Origin: Conchocele bisecta
Taxonomy: Eukaryota; Mollusca; Bivalvia; Lucinida; Thyasiridae
NCBI GenBank assembly: GCA_029237695.1
Contig: JAQRGA010000042.1
Span: 310,001 to 374,000 of the forward strand
Direction of reading: 5' to 3'
Length of the DNA stretch: 64,000 nucleotides
The notes below the pieces were generated by a model that did not search any database, was not told the DNA's origin, and worked only from the letters and a program-made list of their open reading frames with translations. Both the position numbers and the translations under genes were made by a program. Shown piece after piece: positions 38,178 to 47,998 of this stretch (its first letter is position 1; each line of letters begins with the position of its first letter).

Positions 38178-40116
38178 CTATAATCTAAAATTATTTAGTA
38201 TTTCTTTTGGTATTCTTTTCGGATGGCTGTCATAGTTCGGATTAGTCAGTAGTAATTTTAGACTGCTTTTAGGGAGATTTTTCTGTTTTATTGTTTTGTA
38301 CATGTTATCAAAAGAGATTTTTGAAGCTTCTATCATGCCGAGACGCCTTTGTGTCTTTGCAAGGTCATACCAGTTTCTAGTTAGTAGCGGATAATTAATG
38401 ACAGCTTTTATTAAATAGGGCAAAGCCTCTTTTGGTCTGTTTAATATTAGTAATGTCCATGCAGTAAGAGAGTTTTTATAGCATAGTCAAAAGTAGAAAT
38501 ATCTTTGAACTCATTTAAATATTTCAGAGCAAGCACGGGATTACGCAGTTTTAGCAGGGCTGTAGATGCAGCTTTGTATAAATATTTTGGATCTTTCTTA
38601 TATTTGAGTCCTTTATTATAAAAATATAGAGCTTCATACTCTCTTCCCTGTAACTTAGAAAATCTTCCATAACGGAAGTTATAACTGCTCATATAATCAT
38701 TATATAGGGTTTTAACCGTCATTATTAGTAAAATCACAGCCGCCGCCTTTATTAATATATTTATATAAATATTTTTGCTACTCTTTAATAATTTTATATT
38801 CTCACTGACAGGCCTCCACGGCTCTGTCCAGAGGATACCTATCAGTATGGCGGCAATAAATAGAGTCGGCCATACAAAGAGTATTAAATCCAGCATTCCA
38901 TGTATGAATAGGACGATATATGAAAATAGTGCGACTTTTTTAAAGAGGGTTAAATTATTAAAGCTTTTTATACAGTAAAGAACGGGATATAACCATAAAA
39001 TCAGCCATAAGATCAGACCGGGCAGTCCATAGCATGCAGCTATGTAAAGCAGGGCATTATGCGGATGGTTTGATCGTGCGGCACTTAACGGTTTTTCAAA
39101 ATAGCTGATAGATCTGTATCCGGCGTAGACACTTTCAAATCTTGCAGTACCAACTCCCATAAAAGGATAATTTTTAATCAGCTTAATAGATCCAATCCAT
39201 AGAGGTATTCTCACATCGCTATCCAGTGAATTATTAATATTTTTTATATCTGAAGCGGTACTCTTCAGCACTTCTGAGGATTTTATATTATTGGATAATA
39301 TAGAGCTGGGTGATGAATAAAATGAAAAAAGAGAGATTAATACTGGCAATAGTATAACGCAGATGGAAATAGTAGTAATTAAATATTTTACATAGCGGTT
39401 TAGGCGTCTGCTCTGTAACTTTATTATTATAAAAATAAGCAGTGTTATTCCTAAAGAGAGGTAGACGGCTCGAGATTCACATAAATATATTATATAAAAA
39501 CTCTCTATTGTCATGAGTAAGCTTATTATAGAAATTAATATTTTTATATAATATTTATTAGTTTTTTTATAAAATGAGTAGAGTAGATATAGAACAAAGG
39601 ATATTAATACAACTAAAAAAACTGCGTGCCAATTTCTATTTCCTACAATACCGACAATCTCTCCTGTCTGGAAAGTAGAATAAATTATATCAATAATCCA
39701 GATAAATAGGAGATAAGGAGGAAGTACCATTTTTAAATTATCATAGAAAATATATGCAAATAGGGGAATGCTTATCCATAAAATAGAAAAGCTCCACTCA
39801 CTGAAACTGTATGATCTATAAATAAAAAACTGTATTGTCGGTATTAATAATAGTAGGGAACTGAAAAGAGCAGGTTTATGTTTTAAAAGTGTGAAAATTT
39901 TAAATTATCTAATTTTAGGAGTATAATTATGAGACATAGAGATGATATTGTTGCTAATGAAAAGAGTATCTGAACTGTTTTAAAACTAGAATTAGGCTCA
40001 TAAAAAAAAAGAGGGAATACCAATGCACCTGCAGTTAAAATTATAAGTGTATAAAAATAATCCAGTCTGTTTTTAAACATTAAACTCTTCTTCAAATAAA
40101 TTTTAATACTGAACAA
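38178..40116 (-). pseudogene. O-antigen ligase/polymerase-like membrane protein with TPR tail, two frameshifts
   Basis: Three open pieces form one gene. The first (40116 to 39883) gives the N-terminal membrane helices. The second runs through 39880-38447 in another frame and holds ten or so hydrophobic segments and the Wzy/WaaL-type periplasmic loop with S-N-H-P-H-N-A-L-L. The third (38470-38178) continues a tetratricopeptide tail. The joints are near 39893-39900 and 38472-38478. In each, the coding strand has a run of A one base too short to keep frame: four where five would do, and five where six would do. A start at 40080 is equally possible. Either the gene is recently broken or homopolymer lengths were misread. 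An intact product would extend or attach surface polysaccharide. Confidence 0.75.
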
Positions 40117-40459
40117 ACTTTTATCATGCGAATAGTTAATCAGGTTTTTTTAATATGCGGGGAGAACTTTATACTCAGGCTTCTATTATATACTTCTTTC
40201 TGAGAATTATTGATTTTTTTATTAATTTAAGAGTATAGGTATTTATCAGTAAATTTTTGAACTTATAGGCTGTAAGTAAAAAATTGTGTAGTTATTTACA
40301 TTCCATTATAAGTATATGTTTAAAAAAACAGGTGGTAATATATGTTTTTTAAATATAAAATATCTGGAAGCAAAAAAAAAGCGAATAAATATTCACTTTT
40401 ATCTAACAGAAGTGTTAGTTATTAATATGAATTTGTCTTTCCATCATACTTACCAGTTA
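40117..40459. other. Gap after the first pilin gene
   Basis: About 340 bases. It contains the terminator at 40372-40400 of the minus-strand pilin gene and, on the far side, the presumed promoter of the O-antigen ligase-like gene. Nothing else is recognised. Confidence 0.4.
40372..40400 (-). terminator. Terminator of pilin gene at 40460
   Basis: On the minus strand, AAAAGTGAATA pairs with TATTCGCTTTT (one T-G wobble) across a two-base loop and runs into a long T tract. It lies 60 bases past the pilin stop. Confidence 0.65.
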
Positions 40460-41122
40460 TTATTTATATTTATCACTACCTGTGTTGTCATAATCAAACC
40501 CTCTTATCTCTGTTAGCGGTTCATTTTTTACATATTTTATAATTAAACCGTTACTATCCCCACCAGCATGGTTTACAGAACCATCAGTAAATGCTACATT
40601 TGCATAGTTGCTGTAAAGTCCGGGTGCATCCATTATTATCCCGCTGTCAGCTTTTATTATGCGCTCACTTCCGCCGGCATAGTATATATAATCACTGTTG
40701 GTTCCTTTTCCAGTAGCAATATTACCAGTCGCCCAAATAGTTGAAGCTATTCTTCCTGATGAAGGACTGATTAATATACTCTGTTTCCCTAATGGAATTT
40801 GGGTATGCATATTAGGTTCACCAAGTAGAGCTAAACTTCCAGCACTACCCGCTGCTCCATTGACAGTAGCTGGGATCGAGGCATGACCATAAGACAAACC
40901 AGTATCATCTATTGTTGGATACTGACCATTTGCTGCAGATGCATAGGCTATCAATGATGTAGCAATCTGTCTTAGATTATTTTTATCAGATGTTTTACGG
41001 GCGGCCACACGAGCCTGACTCAGTGCCGGCAGTAACATTGCGGCGAGAATAGCTATAATGGCAATAACCACCAATAGCTCTATCAGTGTAAATTTTTCTC
41101 TGTCTCTTTTTCTAACTTTCAT
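40460..41122 (-). CDS. Prepilin-like protein, tandem copy A
   Basis: 220-residue type IV pilin-like / pseudopilin protein of the kind greatly expanded in Lentisphaerae. The leader is [10 protein letters not shown] followed by [16 protein letters not shown] with Glu at +5. It lacks the usual Gly at -1, having Lys just before the Phe. The globular part has [10 protein letters not shown] and ends with [12 protein letters not shown]. It is the least similar of three adjacent paralogues. The function is unknown and could be pilus fibre or surface-layer protein. Processing is presumably by the PilD encoded at 32271. Confidence 0.9.
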   Translation of the reverse strand: MKVRKRDREKFTLIELLVVIAIIAILAAMLLPALSQARVAARKTSDKNNLRQIATSLIAYASAANGQYPTIDDTGLSYGHASIPATVNGAAGSAGSLALLGEPNMHTQIPLGKQSILISPSSGRIASTIWATGNIATGKGTNSDYIYYAGGSERIIKADSGIIMDAPGLYSNYANVAFTDGSVNHAGGDSNGLIIKYVKNEPLTEIRGFDYDNTGSDKYK

Positions 41123-41247
41123 TCTCTTTTCTTCTCTCTTTAAAATTATTAATTATTTTTCTATAAGATTTAGTTAATCAACTAGTTAATAACTATAACT
41201 TAAGGTAGTGATTGTTGTCAATAATTTTAAATATAAAATATGTAAAT

Positions 41248-41285
41248 AAAAAAAAAAGATGGAGTATATACTCTCATCTTTTTAT
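41248..41285 (-). terminator. Terminator of pilin copy B
   Basis: Hairpin around the palindrome GAGTATATACTC, extended by AGATG/CATCT with a single bulge, followed on the minus strand by about ten T. It is nearly identical to the one at 42071-42105, so it was duplicated together with its gene. Confidence 0.8.
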
Positions 41286-41311
41286 TTTTACCTATATGAA
41301 ATTATTAGCTG

Positions 41312-41935
41312 TTACTTATAGGCTGCTGCTGTTTTACCATCATAATCATCTCCTACTATACTCGTTAGTGCATTATTTTTTGCATAGGCTATAATTAATC
41401 CGTTAGTATCCCCGCCCGCATGGTTTACAGAACCATCAGGAAATGCTATATTTGCATAGTTGCTGTAAAGTCCTTGTGAATCCATTATTATTGCACTGTC
41501 AGGTTTTACTATGCGTTCTGTTCCGTTAGAAGCATATATATAGTCAGTTTGGTCAGCTATAGCCCAGACTCCACCTGTAGCAACTTTTCCTGATGAAGGA
41601 CTGATTAATATACTCTGTTTCCCTAATGGAATTTGGTTATGCATATTAGACTCACCAAGTAAAGATAAAGCCCCAGCAGTACCACCTTGGGCAGTACTAT
41701 CACTGGTAGTACCAAAAGCAGTTCCGTTTGTTGATGGATACTGGCCACTGCTTGCACCTGTATAGGCTACTAATGATGTAACAATCTGTCTTAGATTGTT
41801 TTTATCAGCTGTTTTACGGGCGGCAACACGAGCCTGACTCAGTGCCGGTAGTAACATTGCGGCGAGGATAGCTATAATGGCAATAACCACCAATAGCTCT
41901 ATCAATGTAAATCTTCTCTCTCTATTAACTTTCAT
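41312..41935 (-). CDS. Prepilin-like protein, tandem copy B
   Basis: 207-residue paralogue, very close to copy C. It starts M-K-V-N-R-E-R-R, then [11 protein letters not shown] and [12 protein letters not shown], and has a near-C-terminal [12 protein letters not shown] use the ATG at 41935 and not the one at 41947, because the sequence between them contains GGAGG (41941-41945) at ideal spacing. It shares its 3' flank, terminator included, with copy C. Confidence 0.92.
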   Translation of the reverse strand: MKVNRERRFTLIELLVVIAIIAILAAMLLPALSQARVAARKTADKNNLRQIVTSLVAYTGASSGQYPSTNGTAFGTTSDSTAQGGTAGALSLLGESNMHNQIPLGKQSILISPSSGKVATGGVWAIADQTDYIYASNGTERIVKPDSAIIMDSQGLYSNYANIAFPDGSVNHAGGDTNGLIIAYAKNNALTSIVGDDYDGKTAAAYK

Positions 41936-42070
41936 TATTACCTCCATATTTTTTAATATTATTAATAATGGATGTATAACATTCAGTTAATGAACTAATT
42001 TTTAATTATAGCTTAAGGTGGTGGTGGATGTCAATAATTTTAGATATAAAAATATAAAATACCCAAACAC

Positions 42071-42105
42071 AAAAAAAAAGATGGAGTATATACTCTCATC
42101 TTTTT
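42071..42105 (-). terminator. Terminator of pilin copy C
   Basis: Same hairpin as at 41248 (core GAGTATATACTC with AGATG/CATCT arms), with a T tract of about nine on the minus strand. It lies 29 bases past the stop of copy C. Confidence 0.8.
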
Positions 42106-42133
42106 ATTTTTACCTATATGAAATTATTAGCTG

Positions 42134-42763
42134 TTACTGATAGGCTGCTGCAGTATTATTATCATAACTATCTCCTGTTATCCCCGTTAGTGCCCTATTT
42201 TTTACATAATCTACAATTAAACCGTTAGCATCTCCGCCCGCATGGGTCACAGAACCATCAGTAAATGCTACATTTGCATAGTTGCTGTAAAGTCCTTGTG
42301 AATCCATTATTATTCCACTGTCAGGTTTTACCATGCGTTCTGTTCCATTAGAAGCATATATATAGTCAGTTTCAGTGCTTTCACTCCAAGGTTGTCCTAT
42401 ATTTTTAGGTGTTTTTCCTGATGAAGGACTGAGTAATATAGATTTTTTCCCTAATGCAATTTGGTTATGCATATTAGGCTCACCAAGTAAAGATAAAGCC
42501 CCAGCAGTACCACCTTGGGCAGTACTAGTACTGGCAGTACCAAAAGGAGTTCCGTTTTTTGATGGATACTGGCCATTGGCTGCACCTGAATAAGCTATCA
42601 ATGATGTAACAATCTGTCTTAGATTGTTTTTATCAGATGTTTTACGGGCGGCAACACGAGCCTGACTCAGTGCCGGTAGTAACATTGCGGCGAGGATAGC
42701 TATAATGGCAATAACCACCAATAGCTCAATCAGTGTAAATTTTTTCTCTCTCTTAGCTCTCAT
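42134..42763 (-). CDS. Prepilin-like protein, tandem copy C
   Basis: 209-residue paralogue starting [15 protein letters not shown] with the same transmembrane segment and [13 protein letters not shown]. The C-terminal part has [12 protein letters not shown]. It differs from copy B mainly in the variable middle (about residues 55-70 and 115-135). It is first in transcription order and is preceded by a short-sequence repeat 33 bases upstream of the ATG. Each of the three genes has its own terminator, so they are separate units. Confidence 0.92.
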   Translation of the reverse strand: MRAKREKKFTLIELLVVIAIIAILAAMLLPALSQARVAARKTSDKNNLRQIVTSLIAYSGAANGQYPSKNGTPFGTASTSTAQGGTAGALSLLGEPNMHNQIALGKKSILLSPSSGKTPKNIGQPWSESTETDYIYASNGTERMVKPDSGIIMDSQGLYSNYANVAFTDGSVTHAGGDANGLIVDYVKNRALTGITGDSYDNNTAAAYQ

Positions 42764-43177
42764 TTTTAATACTTTTACCTTTTTTTTAGATTTTTGATCT
42801 TTTGATCTTTTGATCTTTTGATCTTTTTTTGATTCTACGAAAATAAGTTAATTAACTATTTTGCATTATAATATATGAGATATATGCTTGTCAATGATTA
42901 ATAATTTAAAATAAAAGTTTTTTATATATTAATAAGCTCTCTATAAAATATTTATAAAGAGATGTATAGATATTAGTGACCTGTTGTACTGAATTTTGAA
43001 TTTTTGGTAAGTAAGAAAATTTTTTTAGAAGCTAAGTTAAAAAAAACAGCTAAAAGATATTTTAAGAAGTATAAAAAAATTATCATTTATTAGGTCAAAT
43101 AGAGGATATACGGATGAGTGGAAACTCAGCTATAACGGCATATAATAATTATATGAAATTAATTATATTCCTATCAT
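42764..43177. other. Gap upstream of pilin copy C
   Basis: About 410 AT-rich bases containing the GATCTTTT repeat (42796-42827) and the presumed pilin promoter. Beyond that nothing is recognised. Confidence 0.4.
42796..42827 (-). repeat. Four tandem copies of an 8-bp unit (GATCTTTT) in the pilin 5' region
   Basis: Exact copies start at 42796, 42804, 42812 and 42820. They lie 33 bases upstream of the pilin ATG, between the start codon and the likely promoter, where copy-number change would alter leader length or promoter spacing. Confidence 0.9.
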
Positions 43178-44074
43178 CTAATTAAAATATTTACCAATAA
43201 TTGGTTTAAGATCTTTCCTTATTTTTTCTGATATTTTTTCAGGTGCAGTCATTACAGCATATTTAAGAGCAGTACTGCATGAACAGGCATTTTTAACTTC
43301 ACTGAAATTTTTGATTGTATTTATTATTATCTCTTTAGCAATTTTGATATTTGAACCCATGGTTTTAATGACCATCTCAACAGTAACACTGTCATGATCT
43401 GGATGCCAGCTGTCAAAATCTGTAACCATTGCGGCACTGCAGTAGCAGATTTCTGCTTCTCTTGATAGTTTTGCTTCTGGAAGACTTGTCATTCCTACTA
43501 CATCTATTCCCCATGATTTATAGAGTTTGGATTCAGCTTTTGTAGAGAATGCAGGTCCTTCCATATTTACATAAGTTCCATTTTTAACGGCCTTTGGTTT
43601 TGAAGAGGAGTTAAGGTCGATATATGTTTTTGTAACAGCTTCTTCTGCAAATTTGAAAACAAAATCTTTAAAATTATTACAGATTGGATCCCCGAAGCCT
43701 ATATGCCCAACTATACCGTTTCCGAAGAATGTATGTTTTTCAGATTGTTTAGTTCTATCTACATATTGATCAATAAGCAGAATATCTTTTGGCTGTAATT
43801 CTGCTTTTAGGCTGCCCACGGCAGAAATTGCTAAAATATGTGTAACTTCCAGTTTTTTCATTCCGAAGATATTTGCACGATGGTTTATTTCTGAAGGAGA
43901 TATAGTATGAGATTCTCCATGTCTCGGGAGAAAAATTATCTCTTTATCTTCTACTTTACAAACAGTATAATTATCTGAAGGATTACCAAAAGGTGTTTTT
44001 AAACTGATTTTATCAATAATTTTTATGCCGTCTATATTGTATAAACCGCTACCGCCAATTATGCCTAATTTCAT
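43178..44074 (-). CDS. mtnP: S-methyl-5'-thioadenosine phosphorylase family (MTAP/PNP)
   Basis: Phosphorolysis of methylthioadenosine (or a purine nucleoside) for methionine and purine salvage, 298 residues. Family motifs are I-G-G-S-G-L-Y near residue 5, P-R-H-G (phosphate site), H-R-A-N-I-F-G, and Y-V-N-M-E-G-P-A-F-S-T-K-A-E-S. V-V-G-M-T-S-L-P-E-A-K-L-S-R-E-A and T-D-F-D-S-W follow. Asp at the T-D-F-D position is consistent with a 6-amino purine substrate. GAGG lies about 7 bases before the start. It is not linked to other salvage genes here. Confidence 0.92.
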   Translation of the reverse strand: MKLGIIGGSGLYNIDGIKIIDKISLKTPFGNPSDNYTVCKVEDKEIIFLPRHGESHTISPSEINHRANIFGMKKLEVTHILAISAVGSLKAELQPKDILLIDQYVDRTKQSEKHTFFGNGIVGHIGFGDPICNNFKDFVFKFAEEAVTKTYIDLNSSSKPKAVKNGTYVNMEGPAFSTKAESKLYKSWGIDVVGMTSLPEAKLSREAEICYCSAAMVTDFDSWHPDHDSVTVEMVIKTMGSNIKIAKEIIINTIKNFSEVKNACSCSTALKYAVMTAPEKISEKIRKDLKPIIGKYFN

Positions 44075-44517
44075 TCTTATACCTCTATTTTATATCATAG
44101 ATTTTAGTTTTTTTTAACTTTATTCTATGTTTATCAGATACACTCAAAACGTAAAAACAGTCGATTATAAATTATTTTAAGGCTATTAAAAAATATTAAC
44201 TAAAAAAGTAGAATTCTATATATTTTTTTAATATAAACCGATTTGTTGATTATTCTCTAAAATAATTGAATTTTATTTAATATCACTTTTTCAACCCCAT
44301 AACTCCCAATTATTAATGATGAAATACCGGCGTATTGTCATAATACATTTTGAAATTTTTAAAATTAATATTCTATTACATGTTGCTTAAATGTAAAATT
44401 ATTGTTTAATAGCTTAGACTGTTTTCTGCTTTTCATATCTTCTGTCTACAGTAGATAATCTAAACATTTCATATTTTGCTTAAATTTATAATCATTTTAT
44501 ATAAGGGTTTAATTATT
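44075..44517. other. Divergent promoter region between mtnP and grpE
   Basis: About 440 AT-rich bases. I looked for a CIRCE element (TTAGCACTC-N9-GAGTGCTAA) ahead of grpE-dnaJ and do not see one, nor an obvious sigma-32 promoter. Confidence 0.4.
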
Positions 44518-45150
44518 ATGAGTACATCAAAAAAAAATAAAAAGATAAAAGAGATTAAGATTAAAAACGCTGAAAAAGAGAGTGATTCTATGCCTGCTGA
44601 TGAAGAATTGGAAGTTCAGGAAGGGAAAGTTTTAGCAGAAGAAGAAGTAAAAATAGAAGAGTTAGAAAGTTCTGTGAAAAATTTGAAAAAACAGATTATA
44701 CTATCAGAAGATAAATTTTTAAGATTAAATGCTGAATTTGAAAATTTTAGGAAACGTTCTATCAGAGAAAAAAATGATGCCAGAGTGAATGCTCAGTTTG
44801 ATACTGTAAGTGCTGTGCTGCCTGCGATGGATCATTTTGAATTAGCTTTAATGTCTGCCGGGCAGTCAGATAATTTTAAGGCTCTGCTTGATGGTATGAA
44901 ATTGATAAAAAATGAGTTCGAAAAATCTCTCTCTTCATTAGGTATTGAACCTATTAATGCTGTGGGTGAAAGATTTGATCCTAATTTACATGAAGCTATT
45001 GCAAATGAACCTTCAGAAGATGTTGATGAAGATATTGTATTGAAGCAGTGGAGAACCGGATACAGATATGGTGATAGGCTGTTAAGGCCTTCTACCGTTG
45101 TAGTAAGTTCCGGTGCTGAAGAAGAAGAAAAAAAAGAAAAATCTGAATAA
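44518..45150 (+). CDS. grpE: Nucleotide exchange factor GrpE
   Basis: Releases ADP from DnaK, 210 residues. A charged, disordered N-terminus of about 50 residues is followed by a long coiled coil (E-L-E-S-S-V-K-N-L-K-K-Q-I), the conserved F-E-N-F-R-K-R and the C-terminal beta domain with A-V-G-E-R-F-D-P-N-L-H-E-A-I. I start at the ATG at 44518, preceded by AAGGG. The frame could extend to 44476, but the added residues are hydrophobic and unlike the family. dnaJ follows after 17 bases. dnaK is not in the window. Confidence 0.95.
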   Translation: MSTSKKNKKIKEIKIKNAEKESDSMPADEELEVQEGKVLAEEEVKIEELESSVKNLKKQIILSEDKFLRLNAEFENFRKRSIREKNDARVNAQFDTVSAVLPAMDHFELALMSAGQSDNFKALLDGMKLIKNEFEKSLSSLGIEPINAVGERFDPNLHEAIANEPSEDVDEDIVLKQWRTGYRYGDRLLRPSTVVVSSGAEEEEKKEKSE

Positions 45151-45167
45151 ATTTCCGGAGATAATTA

Positions 45168-46316
45168 ATGTCAAAAAATTATTATGATACACTTGGAGTT
45201 GCTAAATCAGCAACAGTAGTAGAAATTAAAAAGTCATATAGAAAACTGGCTATAAAATATCATCCTGATAAAAATCCGGGTGATCAAAGTGCTGAAGATA
45301 AATTTAAAGAGATATCACAGGCTTATGAAATTTTAAGTGATACAAAAAAACGTTCACAATATGATCAGTACGGGCATGATGCATTTACACGTTCAGGCAG
45401 AGGAAGCACTGCAAGCGGTCATGATCCATTTGATATATTCAGCTCTGTCTTTGGCGGTTCAGGAGGTTCTATTTTTGAAGAATTTTTTGGCGGCGGCACT
45501 GGGGGAGGGCGTAGTCAATCAAGATCTTCTATGCAGGATGGATCTGATTTAAGATATGATCTTGAAATTGATTTTGAAGATGCTGTATATGGCGGTGATA
45601 AAAAAGTATCATTTGCAAGACTGCAATCCTGTTCCTCCTGTAATGGAAGCGGATGCAAATCAGGAAGTGGTAAAGTTACATGTTCAAGATGCGGAGGAAG
45701 CGGGTATGTTTCTACAAATCATGGTTTTCTCAGTATGCGTCACGGATGTCCTTCATGTAGAGGTGCCGGACAGATAATTGAAAAACCATGTTCTAAATGC
45801 AGTGGTGAAGGCAGACGCAGAACAGAAAAAACTATTCAGGTGCATATTCCGCCCGGAGTTGATACAGGATCAAGATTACGCGTTGCCGGAGAGGGTGAAA
45901 GCGGCGTCGACGGCGGAAGAGCTGGAGATCTGTTTATTGTTATTCACGTGCGTAATCATGAAGTCTTTCATAGAGATGGAACTGATATAATGTGTGAAGT
46001 TCCTATAGAGTTTACTACAGCTGCCATGGGGGGAATTATTGAAGTTCCCACTATTTCAGGAAAAACTAAACTGAAAGTTCCTGAAGGTACTCAGTCAGCT
46101 ACTATTCTCAGAATGAAGGGAAAAGGTATTCCTTCTTTGAGAGGTGGACAACGGGGTGATCAGCATATAAAAATTTTTGTGGAAGTTCCTCAGAAATTAA
46201 CTAAAGCCCAAAAAAAGAAACTAAATGAATTTGCCGATCTTGATGATCCGAATAAAAATCATCCTATGATGTCGCTATTCCTTAAAAAAGCAAAACGTTT
46301 CTTTAAAGGAGAGTAG
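45168..46316 (+). CDS. dnaJ: Chaperone protein DnaJ
   Basis: Hsp40 co-chaperone of 382 residues with full type I layout. The J domain has H-P-D at 32-34. A Gly/Phe-rich linker spans about 75-125 (F-G-G-G-T-G-G-G). Four zinc-binding repeats follow, [24 protein letters not shown] and C-S-K-C-S-G-E-G, and then the substrate-binding C-terminal domains. CCGGAGA precedes the ATG. It is cotranscribed with grpE, a common pairing. Confidence 0.97.
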   Translation: MSKNYYDTLGVAKSATVVEIKKSYRKLAIKYHPDKNPGDQSAEDKFKEISQAYEILSDTKKRSQYDQYGHDAFTRSGRGSTASGHDPFDIFSSVFGGSGGSIFEEFFGGGTGGGRSQSRSSMQDGSDLRYDLEIDFEDAVYGGDKKVSFARLQSCSSCNGSGCKSGSGKVTCSRCGGSGYVSTNHGFLSMRHGCPSCRGAGQIIEKPCSKCSGEGRRRTEKTIQVHIPPGVDTGSRLRVAGEGESGVDGGRAGDLFIVIHVRNHEVFHRDGTDIMCEVPIEFTTAAMGGIIEVPTISGKTKLKVPEGTQSATILRMKGKGIPSLRGGQRGDQHIKIFVEVPQKLTKAQKKKLNEFADLDDPNKNHPMMSLFLKKAKRFFKGE

Positions 46317-46475
46317 TTTTAATTTCAGATTTTTTTATAACTTTTAATTTATAGAGAGAGTTGCAGAACTGTCAAAAGTTAGAATTTTATTTTTAGTTAT
46401 TTCTCATAATGAGGTTTACACTGTATTCTGCTCTATAAGCAATTCCTGCCAAATTTTATATTAAAATCTGTATTC

Positions 46476-46517
46476 AAAAAGCTAATTATCAGGAGAAATT
46501 CTCTGATTAGCTTTTTT
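46476..46517. terminator. Bidirectional terminator between dnaJ and the MscS-type channel gene
   Basis: Long hairpin: AGCTAAT and ATCAG arms on the left pair with CTGATTAGCT on the right across the inner stem GAGAAATTCTC, with one extra T on the left. It is flanked by A5 on the left and T6 on the right, so it can serve both convergent genes. Confidence 0.85.
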
Positions 46518-46566
46518 CATCTACAGCTCCGGCTATGCCTCAAAATAATCTATTGATTCAGTGCAG

Positions 46567-47826
46567 CTACTTTGGACAGATACCTTCTTTAATGTCACGT
46601 CCTGAAATATCTTGGTAAATAGAGAGACCAAAGTCAGGAATAACTGTTAAAATATGATCGAAAATATCAGCCTGTATTTCCTCATATTTCACCCAGTTAG
46701 TATCTGTACTGAAAACATATACCTGAATAGGTAGACCTTTTTCTGTAGACTGCAGCTGTCTAACAATAAAAGTCATATTATTATTAATATTTGAATTTTG
46801 TGATAAATACTGCTTAATGTAATATCTAAATGTACCCACATTACTCAATCTTCTAAAATTAATTACATGCTTTTTATTAATTTTCTTTCTTTTATTTTCC
46901 TCTTCAAGCTCTACTTCTTTAGCAATAATATAATCTTTTATCAGGTCATATTTCTTTAATTTTTCTAAATCATTTACCGTTAAAAATTTAAAGCTGTGCA
47001 TATCTAAATTAACAGATCTTTTAATTCTCCTTCCACCAGAATCAACCATACCGCGCCAGTTTTGAAAAGAATTACTTACAAGTGCATATGTAGGTACATT
47101 AACAATTGTTTTATCAAAATTCTGAACCTTCACAGTAGTCAAAGATATATCAATTACATCTCCGTTGGCACCAAATTTAGGCATCTCTATCCAATCACCT
47201 CTTTTAACCATTTTCTGTCCTGATAACTGAATGGAGGCAACCAGTCCCAATATAGTATCTTTAAAAACAAACATTGTAACACCCGCTACAACTCCCAAAG
47301 CCTTAAGCAGAGCCCATGGTGACTGCTGCATAAAAAGTGATATGATAATTATAAAAGCAGCAAAATAGAAGAAAATTTTAATAACCTGTAAAAAGCTTTT
47401 TATGGGAGTTTCCAGTGAAATTTCATACGTATTATAAATAGTTTCCACAACCCTCAATGCTGAATTAACTATGAGTACAGAAGCAAGTATAATATATAAT
47501 ACGCATGCCAGTTGTATATATTTGAGTAATCCGCCTGCTCCATTTATGAATACTATACTTGCAATAAAATAAATAATTATAGCAGGTATAATCAGTGCTA
47601 TTCTATCAGGCAGACTGTTTGCAAAAACAATATCATCCCATTTGGTTGATGTCCGAGCGGCAATTTTTTTTAAAAAAGAGAGCAAATAATATTTTATAAA
47701 AATTTTAATCAGCCAGCTGACAAAAAGTATTAGAGATATAAGAATTAATATTGCTAAATATTTCGATACTAATCTAGGAATATGCAGACTTACAAGAAAA
47801 TTGATTACCATTATTTTTAAAGCCAT
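46567..47826 (-). CDS. MscS-family mechanosensitive channel (YbdG-like)
   Basis: 419-residue membrane protein of the miniconductance (YbdG/MscM-like) branch. Five or so transmembrane segments precede the pore helix (G-V-V-A-G-V-T-M-F-V-F-K-D-T-I-L-G-L-V-A). The beta domain follows with K-R-G-D-W-I-E-M-P and G-D-V-I-D-I-S-L-T-T-V-K-V-Q-N-F-D-K-T, then V-P-T-Y-A-L-V-S-N-S-F-Q-N-W-R-G-M. The last piece is typical of YbdG. It opens on hypo-osmotic stress. GGGAG precedes the ATG. A perfect 34-bp palindrome lies about 90 bases upstream. Confidence 0.9.
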   Translation of the reverse strand: MALKIMVINFLVSLHIPRLVSKYLAILILISLILFVSWLIKIFIKYYLLSFLKKIAARTSTKWDDIVFANSLPDRIALIIPAIIIYFIASIVFINGAGGLLKYIQLACVLYIILASVLIVNSALRVVETIYNTYEISLETPIKSFLQVIKIFFYFAAFIIIISLFMQQSPWALLKALGVVAGVTMFVFKDTILGLVASIQLSGQKMVKRGDWIEMPKFGANGDVIDISLTTVKVQNFDKTIVNVPTYALVSNSFQNWRGMVDSGGRRIKRSVNLDMHSFKFLTVNDLEKLKKYDLIKDYIIAKEVELEEENKRKKINKKHVINFRRLSNVGTFRYYIKQYLSQNSNINNNMTFIVRQLQSTEKGLPIQVYVFSTDTNWVKYEEIQADIFDHILTVIPDFGLSIYQDISGRDIKEGICPK

Positions 47827-47914
47827 ATAAATCTCCCATATCAGTCGTATTTCGTACGGATTATAAGGTTATTATATTTCGGGTTCTTAATATTATAATA
47901 ACAAACTTATGATT

Positions 47915-47948
47915 TTATTGCGAATTATTGATCAATAATTCGCAATAA
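47915..47948. other. Perfect 34-bp palindrome
   Basis: An uninterrupted self-complementary sequence centred between 47931 and 47932, core GCGAATTATTGATC and its reverse complement. It lies about 50 bases downstream of cadA's stop and about 90 bases upstream of the MscS-type gene. It lacks a loop and a good T tract, so it is more likely a protein-binding site or cruciform than a plain terminator. A partial further copy (CGCAATAATTCTCAATAA) follows at 47941. Confidence 0.8.
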
Positions 47949-47998
47949 TTCTCAATAAATCTCTAGTTTGGGATCATAGATTAAACTCTAAAATCTTA

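Noticed and set aside
44075..44517. CIRCE heat-shock operator ahead of grpE-dnaJ
   Set aside because: No TTAGCACTC-N9-GAGTGCTAA-like inverted repeat could be found.
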